NCBI GenBank assembly: GCA_027475525.1
Contig: JAMWFC010000117.1
Span: 4,202,183-4,266,182 of the forward strand
DNA: 64,000 nt
Direction: 5' to 3'
Source: Macrolepiota albuminosa
Lineage: Eukaryota > Basidiomycota > Agaricomycetes > Agaricales > Agaricaceae
The notes under the pieces: generated by a model
Told to the model about the DNA's origin: nothing
The model's database searches: none
The model's input: the letters and a program-made list of their open reading frames with translations, nothing else
In this document: in pieces, positions 54,296 to 64,000 of the stretch
Position numbering within the stretch: the first letter of the stretch is position 1
Layout: every line of letters starts with the position of its first letter
Program-made: the position numbers and the translations under genes

Positions 54296-55933
54296 CTACT
54301 AGCCGTTGCCAAATCCTTAGGAGACCCACGCACCATAGACCTCAATGACGAGCCATGAACATGGGAAGAAGCAAAGGCGTCAGTCCACGCCAAGCAGTGG
54401 GAAGCTGGATACCGAGATGAGCTAAACTCACTAAAGGGTATGGGAGTCTACAAGCTAATACCGCAGGACCAGGTACTGACAGGCCGCAAAGTCTGCAGGG
54501 GCAGGCCAGTCTTTAAGCTTAAAAGAGATGAGAACGGAAAGGTGGTACACTTCAAAGTCCGGCTTGTGTTCAAGGGTTTTGAACAGGTCTATGGCTGCAA
54601 CTACACCAGGACTACCTCACCAACAACGCGAATGGAATCGTGGCAGGTTCTACTCCACTTGGCAGCAACCCAAGGATGGGACGCTGCTCAAATTGACATA
54701 AAGACCACATTCTTATACAGCCTCCTTCCTGATAGTGAAACCCAGTATATGGAACAGCCCAATGGATTCAAGGAACCCGGCAAGGAAGACTGGGTATGGT
54801 ACCTAATCTGAGGCCTCTATGGCATGAAGCAAGCAGGACGCATATGGAATCAGACTCTAAATGATAATATGATATCCTGGGGGTTCACTTGACTATCATG
54901 TGAGTCGTGTGTTTATTACAGAAGGAGCGACACTGGAATTGTCATCGCCGCAGTACACGTAGACGACTTCCTTGCCATTGCCACCAGCAAGGAGGAGAAC
55001 AACAAATTTAAATGCCAACTTCGCTCCGCATGGACCATCTCTGACCTTGGCCTACCAAAGTTTGTTGTGGGCATCACAATTCAATGGGACCACAATAAAC
55101 GCACTGTGCAGCTGTCCCAGACGGCATTGATAGACAAGATCATATCTTAATTCGGCCAGTCAAACGCTACCCCCCTGTCCCTCCCCATGGAACCTGGCCT
55201 CAAGCTGCGATGAGTCGACAGGTCGTCGCTGTCTAGTAACGAGGTTCACATTCTACAGAAGATACCATACCGGTCCCTTGTTGGATGCTTGCTCTACCTC
55301 GCCATTTCCACTCGGCCGGACATCTCTTATGCCATGCAACAACTTACCCAATTTGTTGACTGCTACACTGCTGTCCACTGGCGGGCAGCCACCAGGCTCG
55401 TACGTTATCTTAAGGGGACGCAGGAGCTAAGGCTAGTACTGGGTGGCACTGATGCTCCAGCTGATCTCACTGGCTTCACTGATTCTGACTGGGCAAGTTG
55501 CTTAGACACTTGCCAGAGCATTGGTGGCTATGCGTGGAGCCTAGGATCAGGCATAGTCTCCTGGGCAGTGCGCAAACAGAAATCCGTCGCCGTGTCCTCC
55601 TGCAAGGCTGAATACATGGCCGCATTCGAAAGTGCTCAAGAATGTATTTGGTTGAGGACCCTACTGAAAGGCATCAGATACAACTGCACAAGTAAAGCAA
55701 CACCCATCCTCTGCGACAATAACATGGCCATCAACTTGTCCGAAGACCCCACACTCCACGCTCGAGTCAAACACGTAGACATCAAATATCACTTTCTTTG
55801 CGAGCACGTCCAAGCAGGTGACATATGTATTCGATACATCAATACCAAATTCAATATCGCGGACATTTTTATGAAAGTGCTCGCTGCCCCCTTGTTCCTA
55901 TGCCTATGGTCCCTATTAGGCCTCCAGACCTAA
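54296..55933 (+). pseudogene. C2 reverse transcriptase and RNase H
   Basis: RT blocks: VFKLKRDENGKVVHFKVRLV, YTRTTSPTTRMESWQVLLHL, AAQIDIKTTFLYSLLPDSET, the Y/H-x-D-D box VHVDDFLAIA near 54,960 and SLVGCLLYLAISTRPDISYA. RNase H: GFTDSDWASCLDTCQSIGGY ... AEYMAAFESAQECIWLRTLL ... VDIKYHFLCEHVQAGDICIR. In-frame stops at 54,356, 54,809, 54,890, 55,148 (TAA) and 55,211 sit where CGA or CAA would keep the family consensus. Confidence 0.9.
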
Positions 55934-56001
55934 TGCATGATGCCACAATTCCTATGCAAGGAGGAGACAACCTACGATTCAGAGTCCATGGTGAGGAGGA
56001 G

Positions 56002-56412
56002 TGTTGGATATCACAAGGTATGACACTACCGACTCCTACATCGGCTCCTATCTCTCTCTGCCCATTCACGTCGCTTGATCAATCACATTGTTACACTCAC
56101 TACATTGTCACATACACTCTCTTTCATTTTTACCCTTCACACTATCATACTGGCCCTGGCTTGGCCTCTTCCATTGTCCCAGATACATACATATATGAAC
56201 GCTACGCTACCGACACCCTCAGTCAATTATATATTATGCTGAGGGTGAGCCAGAACATTACTCAACTATCCACTTACTGACACGCTGTCCGATAGATAAC
56301 AACTTACTGTATCTATCAGGTAGCGCCTCTAGTCAATTATATATTGTGCTGAGGATAACAACTTACTGTATCTATCAGGTACTTCATTGAATACAAATAT
56401 CTAGTTCTAACA
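56002..56412 (+). repeat. 3' LTR of C2 (411 bp)
   Basis: Matches the 5' LTR without the 77-bp repeat; preceded by the purine tract GGTGAGGAGGAG. Confidence 0.95.
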
Positions 56413-56533
56413 CAGATTGCTTGCCAGGTTCCACACTATGCCTTGCCCTGGGCTCATACATTTAGTCAAGATATGGTCTATTAAGTCAATGTTATTATTA
56501 TGTTTACATATTGCATGGTCTTTGAGTTTCTGT

Positions 56534-58165
56534 TGTCGAAGTCAGAGGGTGTCAGCTCATGATGCCATCAGATTACAACAGGTACATACATCACTAGTTT
56601 AGTTCCGCACTGTTCCATAGAAGATTACCATCATAGCCAATACACTTGCTTGCAGTCATTTGTGTTTGGTGCATTGTGTATGTCTCTGTGGGCCTGAAAA
56701 GGTCTCTCGTGTTTATCTCATGTCACTCTCATGTTCTCTCATGCAGTCTCATGCCTCTCGCATTTATTCCTATAACAGGTTATAGGCCCTGGCCCCAAAC
56801 TTAATCAAAACCATTGCTGCTTCTTTGCTTTTCTCACACATCATTCTCGCTATCATGGCTTACATACTTCCTCATTCATTTGCCTCTACCCTGCATCACA
56901 ATATTCCCAACAAGCTTGACAATTCCAATTGGTTCACATGGACCAAGAAAATGATGGGTGCTCTTTGAATCGTCAGCATGACTGGTATTGTTACTGGCAA
57001 ACTTCCCACACTCAGCTCTGAGGAGAAGAAGAATTGGGATAGGTCAGATGGGATGCTGAGTGGATTTATTTATGGATGCATCTCAGATGAGTACTAGTAT
57101 CTTATTGAGGACTGTGAGACTGGTACTGCTGCTTGGGCAGCTCTCAAAGCTTATTTTAAGAAGTCAACTATTGGGAGCCGTATGGCTGCTCATGCAGCAT
57201 TCTATGACATTCAACATGAGCCCAATCACCCTATCTCTGCTTATATCCAGGCCCTTCAATCTGCCAAGGAGAAACTTTCTGCATATGGTGTCAAGGTCAA
57301 GGATACTGAATTCAAAGATGTTCTTCTCATGCATCTTGATAAAGCCTATCATTCCATTTGGCTTAGCATTCTGGCTCAATCTCCTGAGCCTGATCTTGCC
57401 CAGATCAAACAGATGCTCATTAGTTCCATTGCTGCTGACTCCACAATTACAATCAAGTCTGAAGAAGTTCTTGTTGCTCAAGGTCGGACTTTTGCTAGGG
57501 TTGGCAGCTCATTGGTTGATGACAAGGGCAAGCACTAGTGTGATCCCAAGTCTGATAGTTGTCATTGGTGTGGTAAAAAAGGTCACCATGTTTAACTTGC
57601 ATTTATAATATGCCTCGCAACATCAAGGACTACATTATGAAGAATCCTTGCCCTGGTTCATCCTCACCTTCACCTTCCTGCTCATCTTGTCATGCCCATA
57701 CTGCCAATGCTGATTCTGTTTCTATTCATGCTGGTGCTGCCTTCACTATTGATCCTAATTATGTCAACCCCACCTCTGATGATGAATGGTATAATGCACT
57801 CACAGCTGAGGAATGTGCCCCTCATATTCTTTGATGGATATTCTAGAATTGGTGGGAGTCTTATTGGACTTGGTGGGAGTATTTCTTGCATCATGCTGGA
57901 CAGGTGGGAGTGTCGAAGTCAGAGGGTGTCAGCTCATGATGCCACCAGATTACAACAGGTACATACATCACTAGTTTAGTTCTGCACTGTTCCATAGAAG
58001 ATTACCATCATAGCCAATACACTTGCTTGCAGTCATTTGTGTTTGGTGCAATATATGTGTCTCTGTGGGCCTGAAAAGGTCTCTTGTGTTTCTCTTGTGT
58101 TTATTTTGTGTCACTCTCATGTTCCCTCATGCAGTCTCGTATCTCTCACATTCATTCCCATAACA
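56534..58165 (+). mobile_element. Copia C3, gag-only deletion derivative
   Basis: LTRs TGTCGAAGTCAGAGGG ... TAACA at 56,534-56,777 and 57,911-58,165, with flanks TCTGT and CCTGT (4 of 5 bases). The 5' LTR is followed by GGTTATAGGCCC, the internal initiator-tRNA type primer site. The interior of 1.1 kb has gag but no protease, integrase or RT. Confidence 0.85.
56855..57610 (+). pseudogene. C3 gag
   Basis: MAYILPHSFASTLHHNIPNK and LDNSNWFTWTKKMMGAL open a copia gag; SRMAAHAAFYDIQHEPNHPI and LISSIAADSTITIKSEEVLV continue it. The zinc knuckle remnant CHWCGKKGHHV has lost its last Cys region to a stop. Several TGA/TAG stops (about 56,967, 57,093, 57,538). Without pol it would need a partner element to move. 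Confidence 0.8.
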
Positions 58166-58990
58166 CCTGTTTCATTGTTGGCCTGTTTCAATGCAGGTCC
58201 ACTCTGTATGCATTGTGGGTCAGTTTCCACAGGAAGAACATTACTATTTTAGAAAAATCTTTAGTACCTCCAGATCTTCCCACTCTAGATAGCAATCTTG
58301 CATCTAGAGTAGCTACTTCAGATCCACCAGCAAAATAGCACCAAGTAAGACTGTGGCCAATGCTGTGGCCTTCAAACTCCTGGCACCTAAGACAATTGCA
58401 TGTGTCAATGATGCCTCCACCACTATAACCAATGCTGTGGCAAATAGTTGGGCTGAGATAGTCATGGAAGACAAGGCCTGCAAGAACCAAATAGATGTGG
58501 AGGGATCATAATAGTCCCCCTTACAATGTGTGTTGGGCAAATGTGTCATGTTGGGTAGCCTACAACACTTTTCTGTAGAATTATAGATCCTACCTCAGAC
58601 TTTCAATATAGGGGTATACAGGGACACTCCAGTATAGATTGTCAAAGGTTGGATTTGGAGAAAGGTGCATCACATTTATAATTACATAATTACAAGTTAG
58701 TGTTGCCTGCATTGATAGCCAAATAAACAAGTCATGTTTTGTTGCATTCTTCTTCAATGGTCAGCTTTTATTTGTCTCCAGTCAGCTCTCCTGCCTCATG
58801 TGGCCACCCTTGCATTCTCTATGGTCAGCTCTTATTACCCTAGCTCTCCAACATAGATTTGTGAGCAAGACATTATATCTTGCCCCCTCTTTATTTTTAT
58901 TGAATTTGAGCCTCCCTACTTAATAACCTTATTTACCACTTATTCTTATGAAATAATAATGGTCTCATGAGGGGAATATGGAACAAAAAT
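58166..58990. other. Target region right of C3, no recognised gene
   Basis: Continues the sequence into which C2 and C3 inserted. A short plus-strand frame near 58,320-58,510 (NAVAFKLLAPKTIACVND) is open but unrecognised. Confidence 0.4.
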
Positions 58991-59929
58991 GTGTATTAGA
59001 GCATTTCTGCAGCGCCCATATTTTGATATTTAGCTTAAATTTGATGGTCGATAACAAAAATTTGCTTAGAATTAGCCAAGCTGCCGGTTGTTGGCCGTAC
59101 CAAATTTGGCAGCGGAGATTTGAATTCCTACAGATATCTCCAGATGACTGCAACCTCGCTTTCTTGACTTCAACTTTGATATGAACAATAAAATACGAGA
59201 TCTACTGCTCACAGCAGTTCCTGTACTCTTGAAGACCCTGTGAGCCCTCAGAGATCTTTTATTAGTGATATGCTGCAATCTTCCCTCCTTGCCTATGCAG
59301 AACAAGAATCACGTAATGATCAGACGCTTACCTTTTGGAAATGGCAAATTGCAAGCCCAATGCTCCTCAACCGGAACCTGGAGGTCAGAGAATAATGGAG
59401 GAGTGGATCAGAAAGCTGGAGAACAGGGAGTGTTTATGGAGATTTCGGTGCACCAGGATTTATTGCAGCCACCACACCTGCTGATTAGACTCCACTCACA
59501 GATTGACTGCACTGGAGATCTTTGAGATGCTGGAAGCACTGGAGATACCGGAGGAGTTTGGTATGGCCAGTAGATATTCTTTTACTGGCTTAGAAGGGTT
59601 CTGTCTGCTCTTAGCATGGTTTCGCAGTGCGGGTGACCTTTGGTCACTCTTTTTACTGTACGATTGGCCTGCTTCTGCTATATCAGAAGTAATTAATGAA
59701 TTGGTGGAATTCATTGACAAAAATTGGGAGCATTTATTGGGCTGCAACTCATGTGTAAAACACAAAAAAGGTGCAAAATTCAGTAAACAATCAGACTTTG
59801 GATATGATAACTGGCCATCATCTATTGGTGATGTGCAAAAGCCAAGAGAGCCCTGGCAACCAAGCTTAACAAAAATTTGGAGAGTTGTAATGAAAATTTG
59901 AAACACCCTGCAGAAATGCTCTATTACAC
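58991..59929 (+). mobile_element. TIR DNA transposon, Harbinger-like, internally decayed
   Basis: The 22-bp terminal inverted repeats start GTGTATTAGAGCATTTCTGC (58,991-59,012) and pair with 59,908-59,929 with one mismatch. The 939-bp interior carries a transposase fragment, so this is a shortened, non-autonomous copy. Flanks do not give a clear target duplication. Confidence 0.7.
59503..59901 (+). pseudogene. Harbinger/DDE_4-type transposase, N-terminal fragment
   Basis: EFGMASRYSFTGLEGFCLLL, AWFRSAGDLWSLFLLYDWPA and ISEVINELVEFIDKNWEHLL match the helical region ahead of the catalytic core in fungal DDE_4 (PIF/Harbinger-related) transposases. The DDE core itself is absent because the right inverted repeat follows at once. 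Upstream frames (59,265-59,525) probably hold the decayed start. Confidence 0.6.
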
Positions 59930-60272
59930 TATACTTCTCTTTAGTATGCTTCCTTATTTATATATATTTATACCTTAGAGTATGTACAAGAGGTTACCAT
60001 TACATAACCTCAATAGCCTTTTTTTGCATACTATAGCCAGACTTAATAGACAGGTTCTGACTTACGGTTTAGTGCATGAAGAGCTTTGTAACAATGCATT
60101 ATATTCTAGTACAAGAATATAGACAATTAAATCAGTATATTTCATACTGAATACATAGGACACTTTGTGCCCTTGTCAACTAAGGGCTACTATATGTGAT
60201 GCAGCATAGTACTCTAGTCTTATCTGAGTGGTAAATTTTGTCATTTCTGAGTGTATCCCAGAACACTCACAG
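59930..60272. other. AT-rich spacer
   Basis: Nothing recognised. Confidence 0.4.
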
Positions 60273-60557
60273 TCAAATGGTGTATGCAGTTTTCAACTGC
60301 TGATCTTCAGCTCCAGTGTTGTCATCAGTTGACAAATCTGTGTCCTCCTCAGAGAGGTCCTCAGACTCTTTGGCTTTGTCTCTGCAAGGGATTTGTGGAA
60401 ATCTATTTTCCACAGACTCAGCTTCCAGAGCTGCAGGTTCCTCCAGCACCTCTTTAATGCAGGCCTCTGCCATTCTCACAGTAGATGGGCCTGCTGTGGC
60501 TTGTCTAGTCCTGCTAGTCCAGTTTAGAGAAACATAAGCCTCTGCTTGTGCTGACAA
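60273..60557 (-). CDS. Small acidic ORF, unknown
   Basis: 94 codons, Glu/Ala-rich with an acidic tail (ESEDLSEEDTDLSTDDNTGA). It could be the N-terminus of a decayed retroelement gag; no domain is visible and coding status is doubtful. Confidence 0.3.
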   Translation of the reverse strand: MSAQAEAYVSLNWTSRTRQATAGPSTVRMAEACIKEVLEEPAALEAESVENRFPQIPCRDKAKESEDLSEEDTDLSTDDNTGAEDQQLKTAYTI

Positions 60558-61952
60558 GTCAGCAGCTGATAAGATGTCTGCTGCACCTATTGGCTATCTA
60601 GCCTTATTTGGGAGTCTTTTGGATGCTAATCAACTGGACATCTCCCAGCAACTAAGTGATTGGAGCAGTTAATCCTCCTGACATTTTGTCTCACAGCTAT
60701 TGTTGGCCTTTAATAGCTGACATATCAGCTTTCTGGGCCTCCTCCTCTAGCTCAGCAAGATCAGAACTCTGATTTCAATCTCAAGTCTTGGGCTATCTAT
60801 AGCCCAATACTGATATCTATGCATTTTGGCTTTTTGCTGGGTCATCATGCACTTTGTAGGCATTGCACCCACTGATAGGACTCCACACAGGCTAGGTGCA
60901 TCAATTTCAGGCTCAGCATTGGCTCTGGACACCTTGCCACACTTGTTCTGAACTTGGCATGCACAATTTATTTATTTTAGGCCTTATCCAATGGCCATGC
61001 ATGGCAAGCAATGGATCCAATCAGTAATAGCGCTGGTGGCAGCTGAAATGACAAGTGACAACTGACATCACACCATCAGCAAGTATTGACAAATGGCATT
61101 ACTTCATTAGCATATGGTACACTTAGCTGGCAGCAGCACTTATAAGTTGGAATGATGGCATTTCCCCATGACAGACAGCTTGGTGTTTCACCTTGGCACC
61201 TGACATTGCTTCACATCCTTTCTCAACTTGGACAGACATCATTTTTGTTTACTTCTCATTATTTAGTTTAATACATGGTGTTTACTTACATTCTTTCCAG
61301 TTTACTGCTCCTTGGCAATGCTTAGCCACTTAGCAATGGTAAACTCATTTTTACTATGAATACTTACCATTGTCACTAGTTAAAAGAGAGAATAACAGAG
61401 TACTCAGTTTAGACCCCACTTCTGCTCAGTTCACCTTATGGTTCAGATTTCTTTTGCACTGACTTAGTTTAAAGTTGTCAATTGTCTGAACACTTCTAGC
61501 CTGCTTGCTGCAGTTATGCATATGGAACCTACACATCTTGTACCTATGGCGGGCATCATATAGCTTGGATGTTGCTAAACTTCTAGTTTTCTTGCCACAT
61601 TCTTTGCTGCACCCTACTCACATCTGCTTCCCTTCTTTATCTAGACACACTTTATCAATAGCGCACTTTTCTTACCACACATCTCTTGCTGACTTTCCTT
61701 CCTGACCTTCACCAAATCTTGCTGTTCAACTTATTTCTAACTTGTCCTCTGGAACCTGCTCAGAACTTCCTTAAACACTTAGCACATTCAAGGCATATTT
61801 CCCAGTCAGTAGCTGTAAATTGTGTCTGCTACTGATCAACTTTTGGGCACCATCACCACTATCTGTAACAATCATAAAAACAGGGTTACTCATCATTATT
61901 TCTTGTTTGAAACTTATATAGTATGGCTATGCACAAAGCTCAAGAAGCTTAT
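60558..61952. other. AT-rich region without a recognised gene
   Basis: Many short open frames, none with a motif I recognise. Probably old repeat DNA. Confidence 0.4.
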
Positions 61953-62469
61953 TATCAGGGGACTCCTCATTTCTTCCTTCTTTTACTCTTTATTTCTTCA
62001 TTCTCCCTTTATTCATTTCCTTATTTCTGCTGTCATTCTTTTACTTTACTGCTTTTATTCTTTTAACATTATCTATTAGTACTATTCTCAGCCCTTGACA
62101 TGCTCTGGTTCTTTAGCTATCATTCAGATAAGTGTGGGCCCTTTAGTACTGCATACAGACTGCTTACATAAGCCAGAGTTTGCCTTTCTGACCTCCAAAG
62201 TCTGGAGTTTTCCTGCCTTATTTGTACTTATTTGTTTAGGCAATTTTCAAGTTTTTAAGGTTTTATTGTCCTGTACAGTTGTTTCCCATGCTTCAGAGGC
62301 CCCAGAAGCATCCAACCTGGCATAGGAAATTCTTAGACTTGTTCTTTTTGGATCTTCCTCTGCCAGATGAGTAGTTATTATAATATTGTCAGTATATACT
62401 CTAATATACTTTGGATCTCCCTCTGCCAGCTGTGTGACTAAGCCATAGCCTCCAGAGGTCATCCTTACA
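61953..62469 (-). repeat. LTR-like repeat R1, copy 2 (517 bp)
   Basis: Collinear with copy 1 over its whole length; flanks CTTAT and CTAAT differ at one base, suggesting a solo LTR with an old 5-bp target duplication. Confidence 0.7.
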
Positions 62470-62533
62470 CTAATAGAGTTCTGTCAACAAACTCAACATC
62501 TGATGTTGATTCTAGCTGGAGGATTCAAAAAAA

Positions 62534-62727
62534 TGTAACAGAAGTTACAAGTTGTAGAAGCTTAAAGTTCACACTGCACAGAACCAGACTAGTCTGGTCT
62601 ATTGACTATGTAGTTTGAATATAAAATTAAGCTGCTTATAGCAGCAGAGTAGATAGGTATATATATAATAATATAATTATATTATATTATAATTAATATA
62701 ATATAATTTCTACTTCTACTAACTACA
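62534..62727 (-). repeat. Diverged solo LTR related to G4
   Basis: Shares with the G4 LTR the CACACTG(C)ACAGAACCAGA block, the AAGCTGCTTATAGCAGC-type hairpin and the AT-rich end. Its 194 bp match the 192 bp of a G4 LTR without the 77-bp repeat. Confidence 0.6.
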
Positions 62728-62899
62728 AGCTGCATGGCCTTTTGCCACATAGTGCATTACATACTGCTGGCTGCAGATGTCATGGTACATCAGCTCCTAC
62801 ACCAGCACCTGCAACTTCTGCTTCTGAACCAAGCCTCAATGTTGTCTCCCCTCCAGTTAGCTTCACTCTCTGCCAATGCTTTGATACACCAACACTTGG

Positions 62900-63660
62900 T
62901 GTGCAGCTGCAACATAATGCTAGAAGTCAAAATAAACTATAAAAAGGCTAAAAACTATAAGCCTCTAGCAAAGCTGATAATGGATCATCTCCTCAGATCA
63001 AGCTATACACACATTAACAAGAGAGACATGGGAACAATATTCTAGTAAAGAGTTCAACTACAAAGGATAGGTTATGTCTACAGGAAATAGAACAAGTAGC
63101 CAGCAGAAGTTGAATTGCTATCAAAAAGAAAGAGGATCAAAAAAGTAGCAGAAATGACTGAAAAAGAGCTAAAAGAATGGAAAACACTATAAGGAAATAG
63201 ATAAAAGGAGAAAAGGAGAAAAGGAAGTAAGGAGAAGTAAGACAGAAAAAGAATGATGGCATCTGATTGACTGGAGTGGCACTGAAACATAGATGTCAAA
63301 TAGAAAATTACTTCAGCATATTAGTAATAATGGCATCTGATTGTCTGGAGTGACACCAAAACATGGATGTCAAATAGAGATTTACCTCAACACATTAATT
63401 ATAGATGACCTAAAGGTGTCAGAATAGAACTAGATACATAGTTGGTCCATGCTCTAGTAACAACAGTATAAGTAGCCTAGAGATAGTAACAAATAGCAGG
63501 CATTTAGTAGGCCAAAGCTCGGCAGTTTTCAGAAAGTGAATTGTTTAGGCTGACAGTTTATTATAATCCTCTATCTTTCAGAATACTATATTTTGAAAAG
63601 TACTTCACTTCAACCAAATACATCAACATCTTATTCAAAATTTCAACAAGTACAACAGTT
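62900..63660 (-). repeat. LTR-like repeat R2, copy 2 (limits approximate)
   Basis: Diverged relative of 17,985-18,955, sharing GAAGTCAAAATAAAC, the AAAACTATAAGCCTC block and the region around a TATAAGTAG box with the sequence after it. Confidence 0.5.
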
Positions 63661-64000
63661 TGCTAAATGCTGGAGCATAGATTAAATATAGCCACCAGTC
63701 AATGCTTTGACATTTAATGCATGCTAATGTCATTGAGCTAGTATTTTAGTGAGTTTTTCTGTCTATTTTAGCATGTAGAGGCATTTTTATAATATTAATC
63801 TTATTTATTCATGTTAGCACTTACACTCATAGTGACCAAAACACTTAACATTTTATAAGAAATTTAATCAACACAATTGCCCTATTTTCACTTTTCATGT
63901 CCTTCCAAGCAACAATGAGCAATACTTAGATGAAGCATACACTTATTCATTTTTGGATGCTTCATATAGCTAGATGGCTTACAATATTGTAGTCAATCAT
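63661..64000. other. AT-rich end of window
   Basis: Nothing recognised. Confidence 0.4.

Larger units (their letters stand above)
50536..56412 (+). mobile_element. Ty1/copia retrotransposon C2, full length but inactivated
   Basis: LTRs at 50,536-51,023 and 56,002-56,412, flanked by the perfect 5-bp duplication CAGAT (50,531-50,535 and 56,413-56,417). Gag, protease, integrase, RT and RNase H lie in copia order. At least eight in-frame stops, all but one TGA. Confidence 0.93.

Overview
The window reads as nuclear DNA of a basidiomycete fungus, most likely an agaricomycete. The evidence is a few intron-dense host genes with short GT-AG introns (about 50-60 nt), fungal-type BTB, SWIM/RING and ABC proteins, and gypsy, copia, Helitron and Harbinger-like transposons of the kinds usual in that group. 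I cannot name the species. Roughly 85 percent of the window is mobile DNA; the host genes sit together at 41.2-48.5 kb.

Layout. 1-10,696: Ty3/gypsy element G1, pol on the minus strand, with an extra intron-containing gene on the opposite strand (1-2,384). G1 is inserted in the reverse transcriptase of a second minus-strand gypsy, G2 (10,697-16,029), which carries two tandem retropepsin domains. 16,030-20,465: old plus-strand gypsy G3, split by an LTR-like repeat (R2). 20,466-20,983: LTR-like repeat R1. 20,984-27,099: minus-strand Helitron with two shorter head-to-tail units. 27,100-27,159 and 38,687-39,746: copia C1, split by the 11.5-kb gypsy G4 (27,160-38,686), the youngest element, with paired LTRs, near-perfect target duplication, a chromodomain integrase and extra ORFs after pol. 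39,747-40,850: R1 and gypsy G5 fragments. 41,235-48,470: host genes, namely a SWIM/RING protein, a cis-prenyltransferase (RER2/DHDDS type), a BTB protein and a half-size ABC transporter. 50,536-56,412: copia C2 with two LTRs, 5-bp target duplication and CpG-type nonsense mutations. 56,534-58,165: gag-only copia C3. 58,991-59,929: short TIR element with a Harbinger-like transposase fragment. 60-64 kb: AT-rich repeat remnants.

Three signals stand out. (1) G1 is saturated from the window edge to its inferred LTR end with the hexamer family CGSYAA/TTRSCG, in coding and non-coding DNA and on both strands, and its extra antisense gene encodes a zinc-cluster-like cysteine motif. This resembles the plant VANDAL/VANC arrangement of a transposon protein plus arrays of its own binding motif. 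(2) G4 is saturated with short perfect hairpins (6-12 bp stems, 3-9 nt loops), including in its LTRs and extra ORFs. (3) At 19 unrelated places a segment is directly repeated with a period of exactly 77 bp. In C2 the 5' LTR has it and the 3' LTR does not. This is best explained as uncollapsed k=77 contig overlaps from assembly, and it is the direct cause of many apparent frameshifts.

The transposons form a nest (G4 in C1, a Helitron in C1, G1 in G2, C2 and C3 about 120 bp apart in one target). Older ones show CpG-to-TpG decay, consistent with cytosine methylation.
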